The position numbers were made by a program, and so were the translations under genes. A stretch of DNA of 51,762 nucleotides from Chitinophagaceae bacterium (GTDB lineage: Bacteria; Bacteroidota; Bacteroidia; Chitinophagales; Chitinophagaceae), in NCBI GenBank assembly GCA_016787065.1, contig JAEUVD010000027.1, positions 1-51,762 of the forward strand, written 5' to 3'. The stretch's first letter is position 1; each line of letters opens with the position of its first letter. Shown here piece after piece: positions 41,284 to 49,621 of the stretch. The notes beneath the pieces are model-generated. The model was not told the origin of the DNA. It searched no databases and saw only the letters and a program-made list of their open reading frames with translations.

Positions 41284-44200
41284 TTGAAGAAACGTAGCAT
41301 TTCAATCACCGCTTTTCTATTTCTATGCGTAGTTGTAACTACTACTAAGGTTGCAGCGCAAATTAAAGCCGATTCGGTTAATTTGCCCATTGAGCTCATC
41401 GGCGGTAAAGAAGGATTGTCGCAAGGGTTTGTACCATCCATGTTACAGGATAGAGATGGTTTTATGTGGTTTGCTACGAAGGACGGTTTGAATAAATATG
41501 ATGGGTACCACATGAAGGTATTTCGAAACCACCTTAATACATCTCATGAGAAATATCAATTAGCCGACAACGATATAGCATTTATTGCAGAAGATACCTT
41601 TTCATTTATTTGGGTATCTACCGTTTCAAAGGGATTGTTTGTTATGGATAAACGAACGGATAAATTTTATCCTGTTCATATGGAAGCAAAAGAAGAATAT
41701 GCGTTAGCATACATCCAATGCGTTGGTAATTATTTATTCGCCAATACAACCGATGATTGGTTTGTGTATAACCTTTCATCCATAAGAGAACAAATAAATC
41801 AATCGTATGATAGTCTACATCTTACCTTGATAACATCCTATCGTCATCATCAAATAGCGCAAAAGTTGCCGTTGAAACAGGGTTGGTTTGCATTAACTAT
41901 GATGCCGGATTATAGTATTTGGATGACTCGAAAGGATACCTTCTTAGTGTTTAATCATGATGGTAAAACGCAATGGAAGCCATCGTTTCTTTCTGCGAAG
42001 GAATTCGGTATGCAGGGAGAATCTATCTTTCATTTTTTTTCTATGCAAGAAGGCAATGCTTTGGCATTTATTTCTCCTTCGAAGCTATCTATCTATGATA
42101 GACGTACTCGGCAACTAGGGTATCAACTTGATTTTAAAGAGGATGCAATAACTAAGGAAATCTTCTACTATAATTTTCCGGCTAAAATAGGACAATACCA
42201 ATTGCTTTTTAGTGGAAGACATGCATGGTATCTGTTCAATATTACGAGTAAACATATCTTGAGTTTGAAAGCGAAAGCGGGTGACTTTTCCGGTATATCG
42301 AGATGGTTAAGTAAGGATGGGATGTTATGGGTAGGCAGCGCCGGTAGAGGCATTTACAAGTATAACCTTAATGCGGCAAAATTTCATACAGATTATCCGG
42401 ATGGCAACGGATTCGAAACAAATGCTCTCGATGAAGTGTTTGTTAAATTTAGAGATGGTACGAAACGTTATGATTATGTAACAAAGAAAAGATATAGCCC
42501 CATTCCTCCTGAAATTTATAGCCAAGAGGTTAAACAAGCGTGGCTATGGCATTCCGATCCACAAGGTAATTTATGGTATGGTGCATTATCTAAATCAAAG
42601 AGATATAAAGGAACAAAAGACACTCTGGTACTGTTGATTCAGTACAATCCCCGTTCTAAGCGTTGTATCCGCTTTGATTCTTTATTTCGAAGGGATATTT
42701 ATTTCAGTCCAAATGGGTATCCGGCTTTTTTTATAGATTCAAAAAATCGGTGTTGGCAACGAACGCATACAACCGATGGACGTATTTTATTTTATGTTAC
42801 AAGCTTAACTGAAACCAGTAAAACAACTTGCTACGAATTTCCTAAAAAGTATATTCAACACAATGGTGTTTATCGTTTCGGAAGGCATTTAGAAGATCGG
42901 AATGGTAATATTTGGTTTGCAACCAATGCTGGTTTGTATTGTTTTCATATGCAGCAAAAAGTATGGACTGTTTTGCTTCATTCCGATCAGAACCACCATA
43001 GTTTAAGCGCTAATCAAATTACTTGTTTGATAGAAGACAAAAAGAAGACAGGAATATTGTGGGTTGGAACTGCAGGAAATGGATTTAATAAATTGGATTT
43101 GCAAACACTAACTTGTGAGCGATATTCTGATAGAAATGGGTTGGCAAATAATGTGGTAAATGACATGCAGCAAGATAACTCCGGAAGAGTTTGGATTTCT
43201 ACGAATCAAGGAATAAGCTGTTTTTATTATCCAACCAAAGAAATAATAAATTATAGCCAAGAAGATGGTTTAGCGGGCAATGAATTTAATATTGGTCAAA
43301 GTGCACAGCTCAAAAATGGACAGCTCTTTTTTGGCGGAGTAGATGGCATTACTTTTTTTAATCCGTCAGAATTTAGTATCCAAACAAAAAATGAATCGAA
43401 GGTTGTATTTACCAAATTGGTTTTACTCAATGAAACGGTAGATTGTATTCGTAATCCTGATGTACTGAAACAAGCTATCGGGTTGGCACAGGAAATAGTG
43501 GTGCCTTATGATAAGAATATTCTCCGTTTCGAATTTAGTTTATTGCAATTCGCACCAACTGAAAAGAAGAAGTACCGTTATTTTTTAGAAGGTTACACCA
43601 AAACCTGGATTGATAACGGATCGAATAACAGTATTGCCTTCACCAACTTGAACCCTGGTACGTACCACTTACGTGTGCAAGGTTGTTCCTCTAATGGTAT
43701 TTGGTCAACACAGGAGGCTATGTTGAAAATAAGGATCTTAACACCATGGTATAAATCATGGTGGTTTTATACCCTTATTATCTTAAGTATAGCAGCGCTT
43801 CTTTATTTATGGTACCGGTATCGTTTAAAACAGTCATTGAAAATGGTTATGATGCGTAATGTAATAGCAAGCGACTTACATGATGAAATTGGTTCAACGA
43901 TTAGCAGTATTTCCTTGTATAGTGATATTATCGAACATAAAATTGAAGAGAATAATGTTAAGGAGATAGCACAACGTATTGGAGTTAGTTCTAGAGAAAT
44001 ATTGCTTGCAATGTCGGATATTGTTTGGAGCATTAATCCCAAAAATGATCGTTTTGATAATGTGGTACTTCGCATGAAGTCCTTTGCGAACGATGTTTTA
44101 GAAGTTCAAAATAAGTTGGTACAATTTGATATTGATCCGTCACTGATGCAAGTGAATTTACCGATGGATCAGCGTAAGAATTTTTATTTAATTTTCAAGG

Positions 44201-44445
44201 AAGCAATTCATAACGCTGTAAAATATGCTCAAGCTCATGAAGTGAAAATTACCTTAAAGGCTGTACAGCGCGAGTTAGTTATGCGTATCGAAGATGATGG
44301 CGTTGGATTTAACATGGCAGATATTTCGGAAGGAAATGGTTTGCATAATATGCAATATCGTGCGAACGAACTACAGGGAAAATTACAAATTGTGTCACAG
44401 GTTGGAGAAGGCACTTGCATTGAATTGCGATTCCCTTTCAAGTAA
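41284..44445 (+). CDS. Two-component propeller sensor histidine kinase, NarL-type partner
   Basis: A 1053-residue sensor beginning at TTG 41284; an in-frame stop at 41260-41262 and the signal peptide (LKKRSISITAFLFLCVVVTTTKVAAQ) leave no ATG alternative. The periplasmic part holds the two beta-propellers of Reg_prop repeats (LQDRDGFMWFATKDGLNKYDG, EDRNGNIWFATNAGLYCF, VWISTNQGISCF), followed by a Y_Y_Y domain (RYFLEGYTKTWIDN, then LNPGTYHLRVQGC). A helix (WWFYTLIILSIAALLYLWY) leads to a HisKA_3 domain with H866 in ASDLHDEIGSTIS and an ATPase with HNAVKYAQ and DDGVGF. This architecture often senses polysaccharide breakdown products; here the ligand is unknown. It is unfused: the regulator follows 54 bases later as a separate gene. 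Confidence 0.93.
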   Translation: MKKRSISITAFLFLCVVVTTTKVAAQIKADSVNLPIELIGGKEGLSQGFVPSMLQDRDGFMWFATKDGLNKYDGYHMKVFRNHLNTSHEKYQLADNDIAFIAEDTFSFIWVSTVSKGLFVMDKRTDKFYPVHMEAKEEYALAYIQCVGNYLFANTTDDWFVYNLSSIREQINQSYDSLHLTLITSYRHHQIAQKLPLKQGWFALTMMPDYSIWMTRKDTFLVFNHDGKTQWKPSFLSAKEFGMQGESIFHFFSMQEGNALAFISPSKLSIYDRRTRQLGYQLDFKEDAITKEIFYYNFPAKIGQYQLLFSGRHAWYLFNITSKHILSLKAKAGDFSGISRWLSKDGMLWVGSAGRGIYKYNLNAAKFHTDYPDGNGFETNALDEVFVKFRDGTKRYDYVTKKRYSPIPPEIYSQEVKQAWLWHSDPQGNLWYGALSKSKRYKGTKDTLVLLIQYNPRSKRCIRFDSLFRRDIYFSPNGYPAFFIDSKNRCWQRTHTTDGRILFYVTSLTETSKTTCYEFPKKYIQHNGVYRFGRHLEDRNGNIWFATNAGLYCFHMQQKVWTVLLHSDQNHHSLSANQITCLIEDKKKTGILWVGTAGNGFNKLDLQTLTCERYSDRNGLANNVVNDMQQDNSGRVWISTNQGISCFYYPTKEIINYSQEDGLAGNEFNIGQSAQLKNGQLFFGGVDGITFFNPSEFSIQTKNESKVVFTKLVLLNETVDCIRNPDVLKQAIGLAQEIVVPYDKNILRFEFSLLQFAPTEKKKYRYFLEGYTKTWIDNGSNNSIAFTNLNPGTYHLRVQGCSSNGIWSTQEAMLKIRILTPWYKSWWFYTLIILSIAALLYLWYRYRLKQSLKMVMMRNVIASDLHDEIGSTISSISLYSDIIEHKIEENNVKEIAQRIGVSSREILLAMSDIVWSINPKNDRFDNVVLRMKSFANDVLEVQNKLVQFDIDPSLMQVNLPMDQRKNFYLIFKEAIHNAVKYAQAHEVKITLKAVQRELVMRIEDDGVGFNMADISEGNGLHNMQYRANELQGKLQIVSQVGEGTCIELRFPFK

Positions 44446-44499
44446 GCAAGTACTAATATTAGGAATAGAAATAGAACAAACAGGATTTACCTTTGCAGT

Positions 44500-45141
44500 A
44501 TGTCTTTCAAAATAATAATTTATGATGATAACAAAGATCGGCGCGAAAGTCTTCGTGTGCTTATTAACATGCAAGAGCATATGGCTTGTGTGGGTGCATA
44601 CAAAGTTTGTAAGAATATACTAGAGGATATAGTTAGCACACAACCGGATGTAATTTTAATGGACATTAATATGCCGGAAATGAGTGGCATTGAAGGGGTG
44701 AAAAGAGTACGATCAAAATATTCGGATATCAAGATTATTATGCAAACTGTTTTCGATGATACCGAAAAAATATTTGCCGCCATTGAAGCGGGTGCTGATG
44801 GTTATTTTCTGAAAACCACCCCTGCATTGAAATTATTGGAAGGCATTCAAGACGTTATGGACGGTGGTGCCCCAATGACGGCTACGGTAGCGAAGATTGT
44901 TTTGTCGAAGTTTAAAGAAGAAAAACATGTAGCACCGAACAAGGAAGAGTTTGAATTGAATGAACAAGAACGAAGTATTCTATCGCATTTGGTGAATGGC
45001 TTAAGTTACAAAATGATTGCTGCCGAAATGGATATTAATTATAGTGCAGTAAATATGTATATCAAACGAATCTATAAAAAATTACAAGTGCATTCGGCAA
45101 CAGAGGCCGTTTCTAAAGCAATAAAAAACAAGATGGTCTAA
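44500..45141 (+). CDS. NarL/FixJ-family response regulator
   Basis: A 213-residue regulator. The receiver domain has the acidic pair DD near residues 9-10 (IYDDNKDRRE), phosphoacceptor D55 in ILMDINMPEMSG, and a Lys in YFLKTTPALK. The C-terminal LuxR-type HTH is LNEQERSILSHLVNGLSYK followed by YSAVNMYIKRIYKKL. The HisKA_3 kinase encoded immediately upstream is the expected phosphodonor. The target genes are not visible. Its stop codon directly abuts that of the convergent delta-60 gene. Confidence 0.94.
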   Translation: MSFKIIIYDDNKDRRESLRVLINMQEHMACVGAYKVCKNILEDIVSTQPDVILMDINMPEMSGIEGVKRVRSKYSDIKIIMQTVFDDTEKIFAAIEAGADGYFLKTTPALKLLEGIQDVMDGGAPMTATVAKIVLSKFKEEKHVAPNKEEFELNEQERSILSHLVNGLSYKMIAAEMDINYSAVNMYIKRIYKKLQVHSATEAVSKAIKNKMV

Positions 45142-46731
45142 TTAAGGATGAGATACTAGAATAGAAGAGCGAATTAGGTTACCATGCGCCGGTTTTATTT
45201 CTAGTATATATAAACCATTGCTGAGGGTTGCCGTTGAAAGTGAAAGTACGGATGAATCTATTTTTGGAATCACAGAAACTACTTCTCCATATAAATTATA
45301 AATACGAATAGATTCAATGCGTTTATTGGAAGCCGATTGAATATACAATCTATCCTGAACAGGGTTAGGATAAACGATATATTCCGAATCTAGATTGGTT
45401 TGCACAGCAACCGGCCATTCCCCTTTTAAGCGAATTACAAAACCATTCATCGAATTACCATTATTGTGAAAGCCGCTTACCACCAACTTGCCATCCTGTT
45501 GTACGGTAATACATTCGGGATATTCATGTGCATTCGCAAAGCTGTATATACGAAACCCGGTATTATTAAAGCTAGAATCAAGCTGTCCGTTCGTTTGATA
45601 ACAAAGCATGGCAACATTGAAGATACTTACGCCATCAGCATTATAACCGGTGGCTACGATTTTACCATTCGGATTAATATCTAATCCGAAAATACGCGAC
45701 CCCTGATTATTGATTTCGGTAAACACAATACCGGTTGCGTTAAAACTTGAGTCGTATCGCCCATCAGGATGAAGTCGAATTAATAAAAAATTTCTTTGTG
45801 TGTTCGGGGTATCAATACCAGAACCGCCAAGGAGTATTTTTCCATCTCCTTGTAATTTAACGGCATAGCAATACTCGCCACAACAAAGGTCAATTACTTT
45901 ATATCCAATTTGGTTGAAAGTAGAATCTAATTTACCGTTGGGGGTTAAACGAGTTACAAGAATATCTGTACCATTCGAATTTATTGCAGTTGACGATGTA
46001 AGTACAATTTTATCATCAGGTTGAATTTGTAAGCGTTGCACGTCTTGATACACATTTCCCAAGGTTGAAATATACCAACCGTTCGTTCCGAAACTACTAT
46101 CAATTTTGCCTTGTGGCGTCAATTTTCCTGCAAAGGTTGCGAGTAAACCTACCTGCTGATAAAAACCGGTGAGAATTATGGAGCCATCACTCTGAACACC
46201 GATATCTGAAGCAAAATGATTGTAAGTAGAATTTGAAAAAACGAAATGTCCATCTGTTCCGAAGCTGCTATCAATTTCTCCGGAGGGTGATAATCGCACC
46301 ACTAAAATTTTTGAGCCTGAGAATGCTTTACCCGCTAGCAATATGTTTCCATCAGCCAGAATGTGCAAAGCCATAGCATACTCATCAGATTGTTGCATGA
46401 TTGGTTTGCAAAAAATACCATTGTTTGCAAAACTACTGTCAATGTTTCCGTTATCAAGATAGCGTACAGCTAGTATATGGTTGTAAAACGAATCGATTTT
46501 TCCGATGCCAACCGCAATCGTTTTTCCGTCTGTTTGTTGTTTATGTGCGAAGAAATAATCGTTCAAACCATTTACATCTTGTACAACTAATCCGCCTTGT
46601 CCGAAAGTATTATCTAAGGCACTAAATTGAGCGGTTAATTTCAGCGAAATGCATAGGAACATTACACTAAAAGGTACAACACCAACTTTTTTAAGTAATG
46701 CATAGAAGATATTGTATATTTTGGTTGACAT
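45142..46731 (-). CDS. Secreted delta-60 repeat protein with T9SS sorting domain
   Basis: A 529-residue exported protein. A signal region (FSVMFLCISLKLTAQ) is followed by about seven delta-60 repeats of roughly 55 residues, each with GxxxxxDSSFxxxG and a QxDGKIxxxG segment, for example LDNGNIDSSFANNGIF, GEIDSSFGTDGHF, GRYDSSFNATGIV and QQDGKLVVSGFHNNG. These form a beta-propeller-like fold. The C-terminus is a T9SS type A tail (YIVYPNPVQDRLYIQ to LSNGLYILEI). Its job is unknown; such proteins are common on Bacteroidota surfaces. It starts at the ATG at 46729-46731. The gene converges with the regulator gene and may be a target of that system. Confidence 0.87.
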   Translation of the reverse strand: MSTKIYNIFYALLKKVGVVPFSVMFLCISLKLTAQFSALDNTFGQGGLVVQDVNGLNDYFFAHKQQTDGKTIAVGIGKIDSFYNHILAVRYLDNGNIDSSFANNGIFCKPIMQQSDEYAMALHILADGNILLAGKAFSGSKILVVRLSPSGEIDSSFGTDGHFVFSNSTYNHFASDIGVQSDGSIILTGFYQQVGLLATFAGKLTPQGKIDSSFGTNGWYISTLGNVYQDVQRLQIQPDDKIVLTSSTAINSNGTDILVTRLTPNGKLDSTFNQIGYKVIDLCCGEYCYAVKLQGDGKILLGGSGIDTPNTQRNFLLIRLHPDGRYDSSFNATGIVFTEINNQGSRIFGLDINPNGKIVATGYNADGVSIFNVAMLCYQTNGQLDSSFNNTGFRIYSFANAHEYPECITVQQDGKLVVSGFHNNGNSMNGFVIRLKGEWPVAVQTNLDSEYIVYPNPVQDRLYIQSASNKRIESIRIYNLYGEVVSVIPKIDSSVLSLSTATLSNGLYILEIKPAHGNLIRSSILVSHP

Positions 46732-47053
46732 GAATTCTAATTAAGAGGTAAATTCTTAGACGTGAAAGTAGTGCGTTCTGTTGGAAGGTAGTTTCTTTAA
46801 TTTTCATCTTGACTTTTTGTAGGTATTACTTAAGTATTGTTAAGTTAGATCGCTTGACAAATTAAAAGTTCTAAAAGAGCCTGTTGAAGCTATAACCATT
46901 AAACGTATCTATTCCATGATCGAGAAATCCAATGCGGTAAGCTGAAACGTATATTTAGTTTGTAGCGCAACGTAAAGGAAAATACTATTCAGCGCTTGTT
47001 TCGGATGCACAGCGTCAAGAAAATGTTTTTATCTTTATCCTTCAATCTATCCT
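46732..47053. other. Divergent promoter gap between the delta-60 and GH5 genes
   Basis: 322 bases without an ORF. A -7-like TATCTTTA at 47030-47037 lies 16 bases before the GH5 start codon. No clear -33 element, hairpin or repeat was found. Confidence 0.45.
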
Positions 47054-48661
47054 ATGAAACGCATTCTTCTGGTTTTAGTGCTTCCTTTTTTTTGCTTCAT
47101 TAGTTCGGCGCAATTGGGTTCTACCATCTATGTAAATGGTAAAAACATTCTTGGCCCTTGTGGTGATACCTTAACCTTGCGTGGTGTTAACTACGCGCCC
47201 TATAATTGGGGTTGGAGTCCTACGCAGTTACGCATCTCCAACATAGCACAGAGTGGTGCTAATTGTGTTCGCTTGGTGTGGTATAAGAATCCTGCATCCG
47301 GAACGCCAACTACCGTGTACACCAATCTTACCTATCTCGATTCTGCCCTTTCAAAATGTATTCAGAACAACATGATACCCATTGTTGATTTACATGACCT
47401 CACTTGTACCAATGTGCCGGCTAACTTAACCACCTTGGCAACATGGTTTATTGCGCCAGGTGTTAAGAGTTTAATTAATAAATACAAACACAGTATCATT
47501 CTTAATATTGCCAATGAATGTCTTTATGTAAGCTGGGCATCAAATCCAACTACCGCACAAAGCACGTTTGTAAGTACCTATTCTGCCATAGTAAATTCAA
47601 TACGAAGTAATGGTATTACGGTTCCAATTATGATTGATGCACCAGATTGCGGACAAAGCATTGATGTGCTTACGGCAATAGGTCCAACCTTGCAAACTGC
47701 CGATCCGAATCATAATTTAATTTTCAGTGCTCATGCATATTGGTATGCTTATGCGAATAATGATTCCCTCACAATGCTTACGAAAATTAATAATGCCTTA
47801 GCGGCGAATATTCCACTCGTATTAGGTGAAATTGCAAATACACAAGATGATGCTCAGATGTGCCAATACGCCTTGAACTATAAGGCACTGTTGAATATTT
47901 GCAAAGCAAAAAAAGTAGGTTGGTTAGCTTGGAGTTGGGATAATGATGGCTGCGCCTCTAGGCAAATAACCACCGCAGGTTCGGTAACGAGTTTAACCAC
48001 GTACGGACAAGAAATTTTGAATAACAGTGGTTTTGGTTTGCTAACCAATCCTCCATCCAAATCTATGTATTTAGAACATGATGCTTGTAAAATTTCGATA
48101 CGTGCTTTTCATGAAGGATTGTATAACAGTGTGGATCATAAAATGAATACAGCTTTGTTAAACTCCGGTATCGGCACGTCAACCTTATTGGCCGATTCCA
48201 TAACGCTTCATCTAAAAGCAAACACGTCGCCCTATCAAACCATTTACTCAAAGAAGTTGGCTTGGCAAACGAATGGATGGATGGATGATTGGTTGCCCTT
48301 AGGCATTACTGGTACAAACAGTTTTTACGCCTTGTGCCATCGCAACGGTTTAGAAACCTGGTCGTCATCAGCACAACAAGTGCGTACCACCTTGCGTTAT
48401 GATTTTACCTCCAATGCAAACAAGGCTATGGGAAATAATCAAATTTATTTGGAGAATGGTGTGTATGGTATGTATAGCGGTGATGTGAATCAGGATGATG
48501 TGATCGATGTGTTTGATTACTTGTTGATGGAGCCGGATATTGTGAATGGTAATTTTGGTTACTTAGCCAGTGATATCAATGGCGATGGCGTAGTTGATAT
48601 TTTTGATTATATACTTATTGAAATCAATATTATACTCGGACAGGGAGCATGGCATTTATAG
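47054..48661 (+). CDS. GH5-type glycoside hydrolase with dockerin-like C-terminal calcium repeats
   Basis: A 535-residue exported enzyme. The signal peptide MKRILLVLVLPFFCFISSAQ leads to a GH5-like TIM barrel: TLRGVNYAPYNWGW, VRLVWYK, IPIVDLHDLTC, then ILNIANECLYVSW with the acid/base Glu, and IPLVLGEIAN with the nucleophile Glu. Clan-A mannanases and cellulases show this arrangement; the substrate cannot be stated. A beta domain follows the barrel, and the last 60 residues hold two calcium loops, DVNQDDVIDVFDYLL and DINGDGVVDIFDYIL, each of the D-x-N/D-x-D type of dockerin. No T9SS sorting domain is visible at the C-terminus, so either the protein is periplasmic or the dockerin-like domain serves another attachment role. 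No cohesin is in the window. Confidence 0.85.
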   Translation: MKRILLVLVLPFFCFISSAQLGSTIYVNGKNILGPCGDTLTLRGVNYAPYNWGWSPTQLRISNIAQSGANCVRLVWYKNPASGTPTTVYTNLTYLDSALSKCIQNNMIPIVDLHDLTCTNVPANLTTLATWFIAPGVKSLINKYKHSIILNIANECLYVSWASNPTTAQSTFVSTYSAIVNSIRSNGITVPIMIDAPDCGQSIDVLTAIGPTLQTADPNHNLIFSAHAYWYAYANNDSLTMLTKINNALAANIPLVLGEIANTQDDAQMCQYALNYKALLNICKAKKVGWLAWSWDNDGCASRQITTAGSVTSLTTYGQEILNNSGFGLLTNPPSKSMYLEHDACKISIRAFHEGLYNSVDHKMNTALLNSGIGTSTLLADSITLHLKANTSPYQTIYSKKLAWQTNGWMDDWLPLGITGTNSFYALCHRNGLETWSSSAQQVRTTLRYDFTSNANKAMGNNQIYLENGVYGMYSGDVNQDDVIDVFDYLLMEPDIVNGNFGYLASDINGDGVVDIFDYILIEINIILGQGAWHL

Positions 48662-48723
48662 GCATAGCTACCTCGAAGTACATGTGTGCTAGCTGTGGTT
48701 TGTTGTACGTAACTAGGTACCAA

Positions 48724-48756
48724 CAAAAAGAATACTAGAAGTCTACCTTCTTTTTG
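48724..48756 (+). repeat. AT-rich hairpin after the GH5 gene
   Basis: CAAAAAGAA (48724-48732) and TTCTTTTTG (48748-48756) form a perfect 9-bp stem with a 15-base loop about 60 bases after the GH5 stop. The stem is AT-rich; it may be a weak terminator. Confidence 0.45.
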
Positions 48757-48879
48757 CATCTAACGAAGTATTTCATTTATAGAGTTCAACTATTACGGAT
48801 ACAAGGCTCCATGCTTCGGATAAACGTACCATGTTTAGTATAACAGGTTTGCATACTCATGTGGCGGAGTTAGTGCGTC

Positions 48880-49170
48880 ATGCGAAGCAGACAGCGTAAT
48901 TTACAATACCCTTCTCATGTATTACAGAGCCGATTATGGTTTATGAAGAGCCTTCCTTGTTTCATGCGAAGCAAACTTTAGCGCATGCAAATTTTCTTAA
49001 TCCAAAGACAGCGAAGCATAAAGGGAAGACAGCTTCGCATAAAAGAAAGATAAACTAACAAGTATAACCAGCGTTCAAAAATAGCCCGAAGACAGCCTTA
49101 CATCATAGTTGGACTGTTAATCATAAGTAAAAGACAGCTTCGCAAATAAGAAAGTCAGCATGGCATAAAG
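48880..49170. repeat. Dispersed GACAGC and GAAGC/GCTTC motifs
   Basis: At least five copies of GACAGC occur: in GAAGCAGACAGCG near 48893, AAAGACAGCGAAGCATAA near 49005, AAGACAGCTTCGCATAA near 49023, GAAGACAGCC near 49090 and AAAGACAGCTTCGCAAATAA near 49130. ATGCGAAGC also occurs near 48891 and 48965. The spacing is irregular, so this is a family of degenerate short repeats rather than a CRISPR array. Confidence 0.55.
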
Positions 49171-49218
49171 AATATACTGAGGTGCAATAAAGAGTAACTC
49201 GAATACATAAACAGGTGA

Positions 49219-49395
49219 CATAAGCTAGCTGCGCCTGTGGCGTGTGCAGGTGCTATTAAACAGATTGTATTTAAAACAAAATCAATTTCCAAAAGCGATT
49301 CCTTTTTAGCATAAGCTAGCGCACGCCTGTGGCGTGTGCAGGTCTAATAAACAACGTGTTTTATACCTAATCATTTCAAAAGCGATTCCTTTTCA
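49219..49395 (+). repeat. Two direct 91-base repeats with a GC-rich palindrome
   Basis: Copies begin with ATAAGCTAGC at 49220 and 49311 (91 bases apart). Each contains the palindromic segment CGCCTGTGGCGTGTGCAGG, runs through an AT-rich stretch and ends in AAAAGCGATTCCTTTT. In the second copy GCGCACGCC pairs with GGCGTGTGC around a 3-base loop. Confidence 0.65.
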
Positions 49396-49521
49396 TCATT
49401 ACTTCCCGCACTACTATATTTCCATTACCAATTTTCTACAACGAATCCTGAAGTAACGAAATTCCGATGTATGTAATTTAGTTTTTGATTGCTTACGATT
49501 TTTTGATTTTAAACTAAACCG

Positions 49522-49542
49522 GCGCACGCCATAAGCGTGCGC
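49522..49542 (-). repeat. Inverted third copy of the GC-rich palindrome
   Basis: GCGCACGC and GCGTGCGC form a perfect 8-bp stem around CATAA, followed by TAGCTGTG. Read on the minus strand it matches the CTAGCGCACGC start of the direct repeats, so it is an inverted copy, REP-like. A shorter relative, GTGTGCTAGCTGTG, occurs near 48685. Confidence 0.6.
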
Positions 49543-49621
49543 TAGCTGTGTTTCATGGTACACAAAAGTGCATATGTCCTATGTATATTTTGTGGTATCT
49601 TGGCTTTCAATTATTTTCACC

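Larger units (their letters stand above)
48662..49621. other. Repeat-rich 960-base gene-free region upstream of the STAND gene
   Basis: No ORF longer than a few tens of codons has coding character. The region contains an AT-rich hairpin near 48724-48756, a run of GACAGC/GAAGC motifs (48880-49170), two direct 91-base repeats (49219-49395) and an inverted palindrome copy (49522-49542). No recognisable transposase, attachment site or RNA gene. Confidence 0.7.

Noticed and set aside
41151..41513. 120-codon minus-strand ORF at the start of the sensor kinase
   Set aside because: More than half overlaps the kinase gene in antisense; the remainder has no coding character.
48880..49170. Possible CRISPR array
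   Set aside because: Repeats are short, variable and irregularly spaced, with no constant spacer length and no cas gene in the window.
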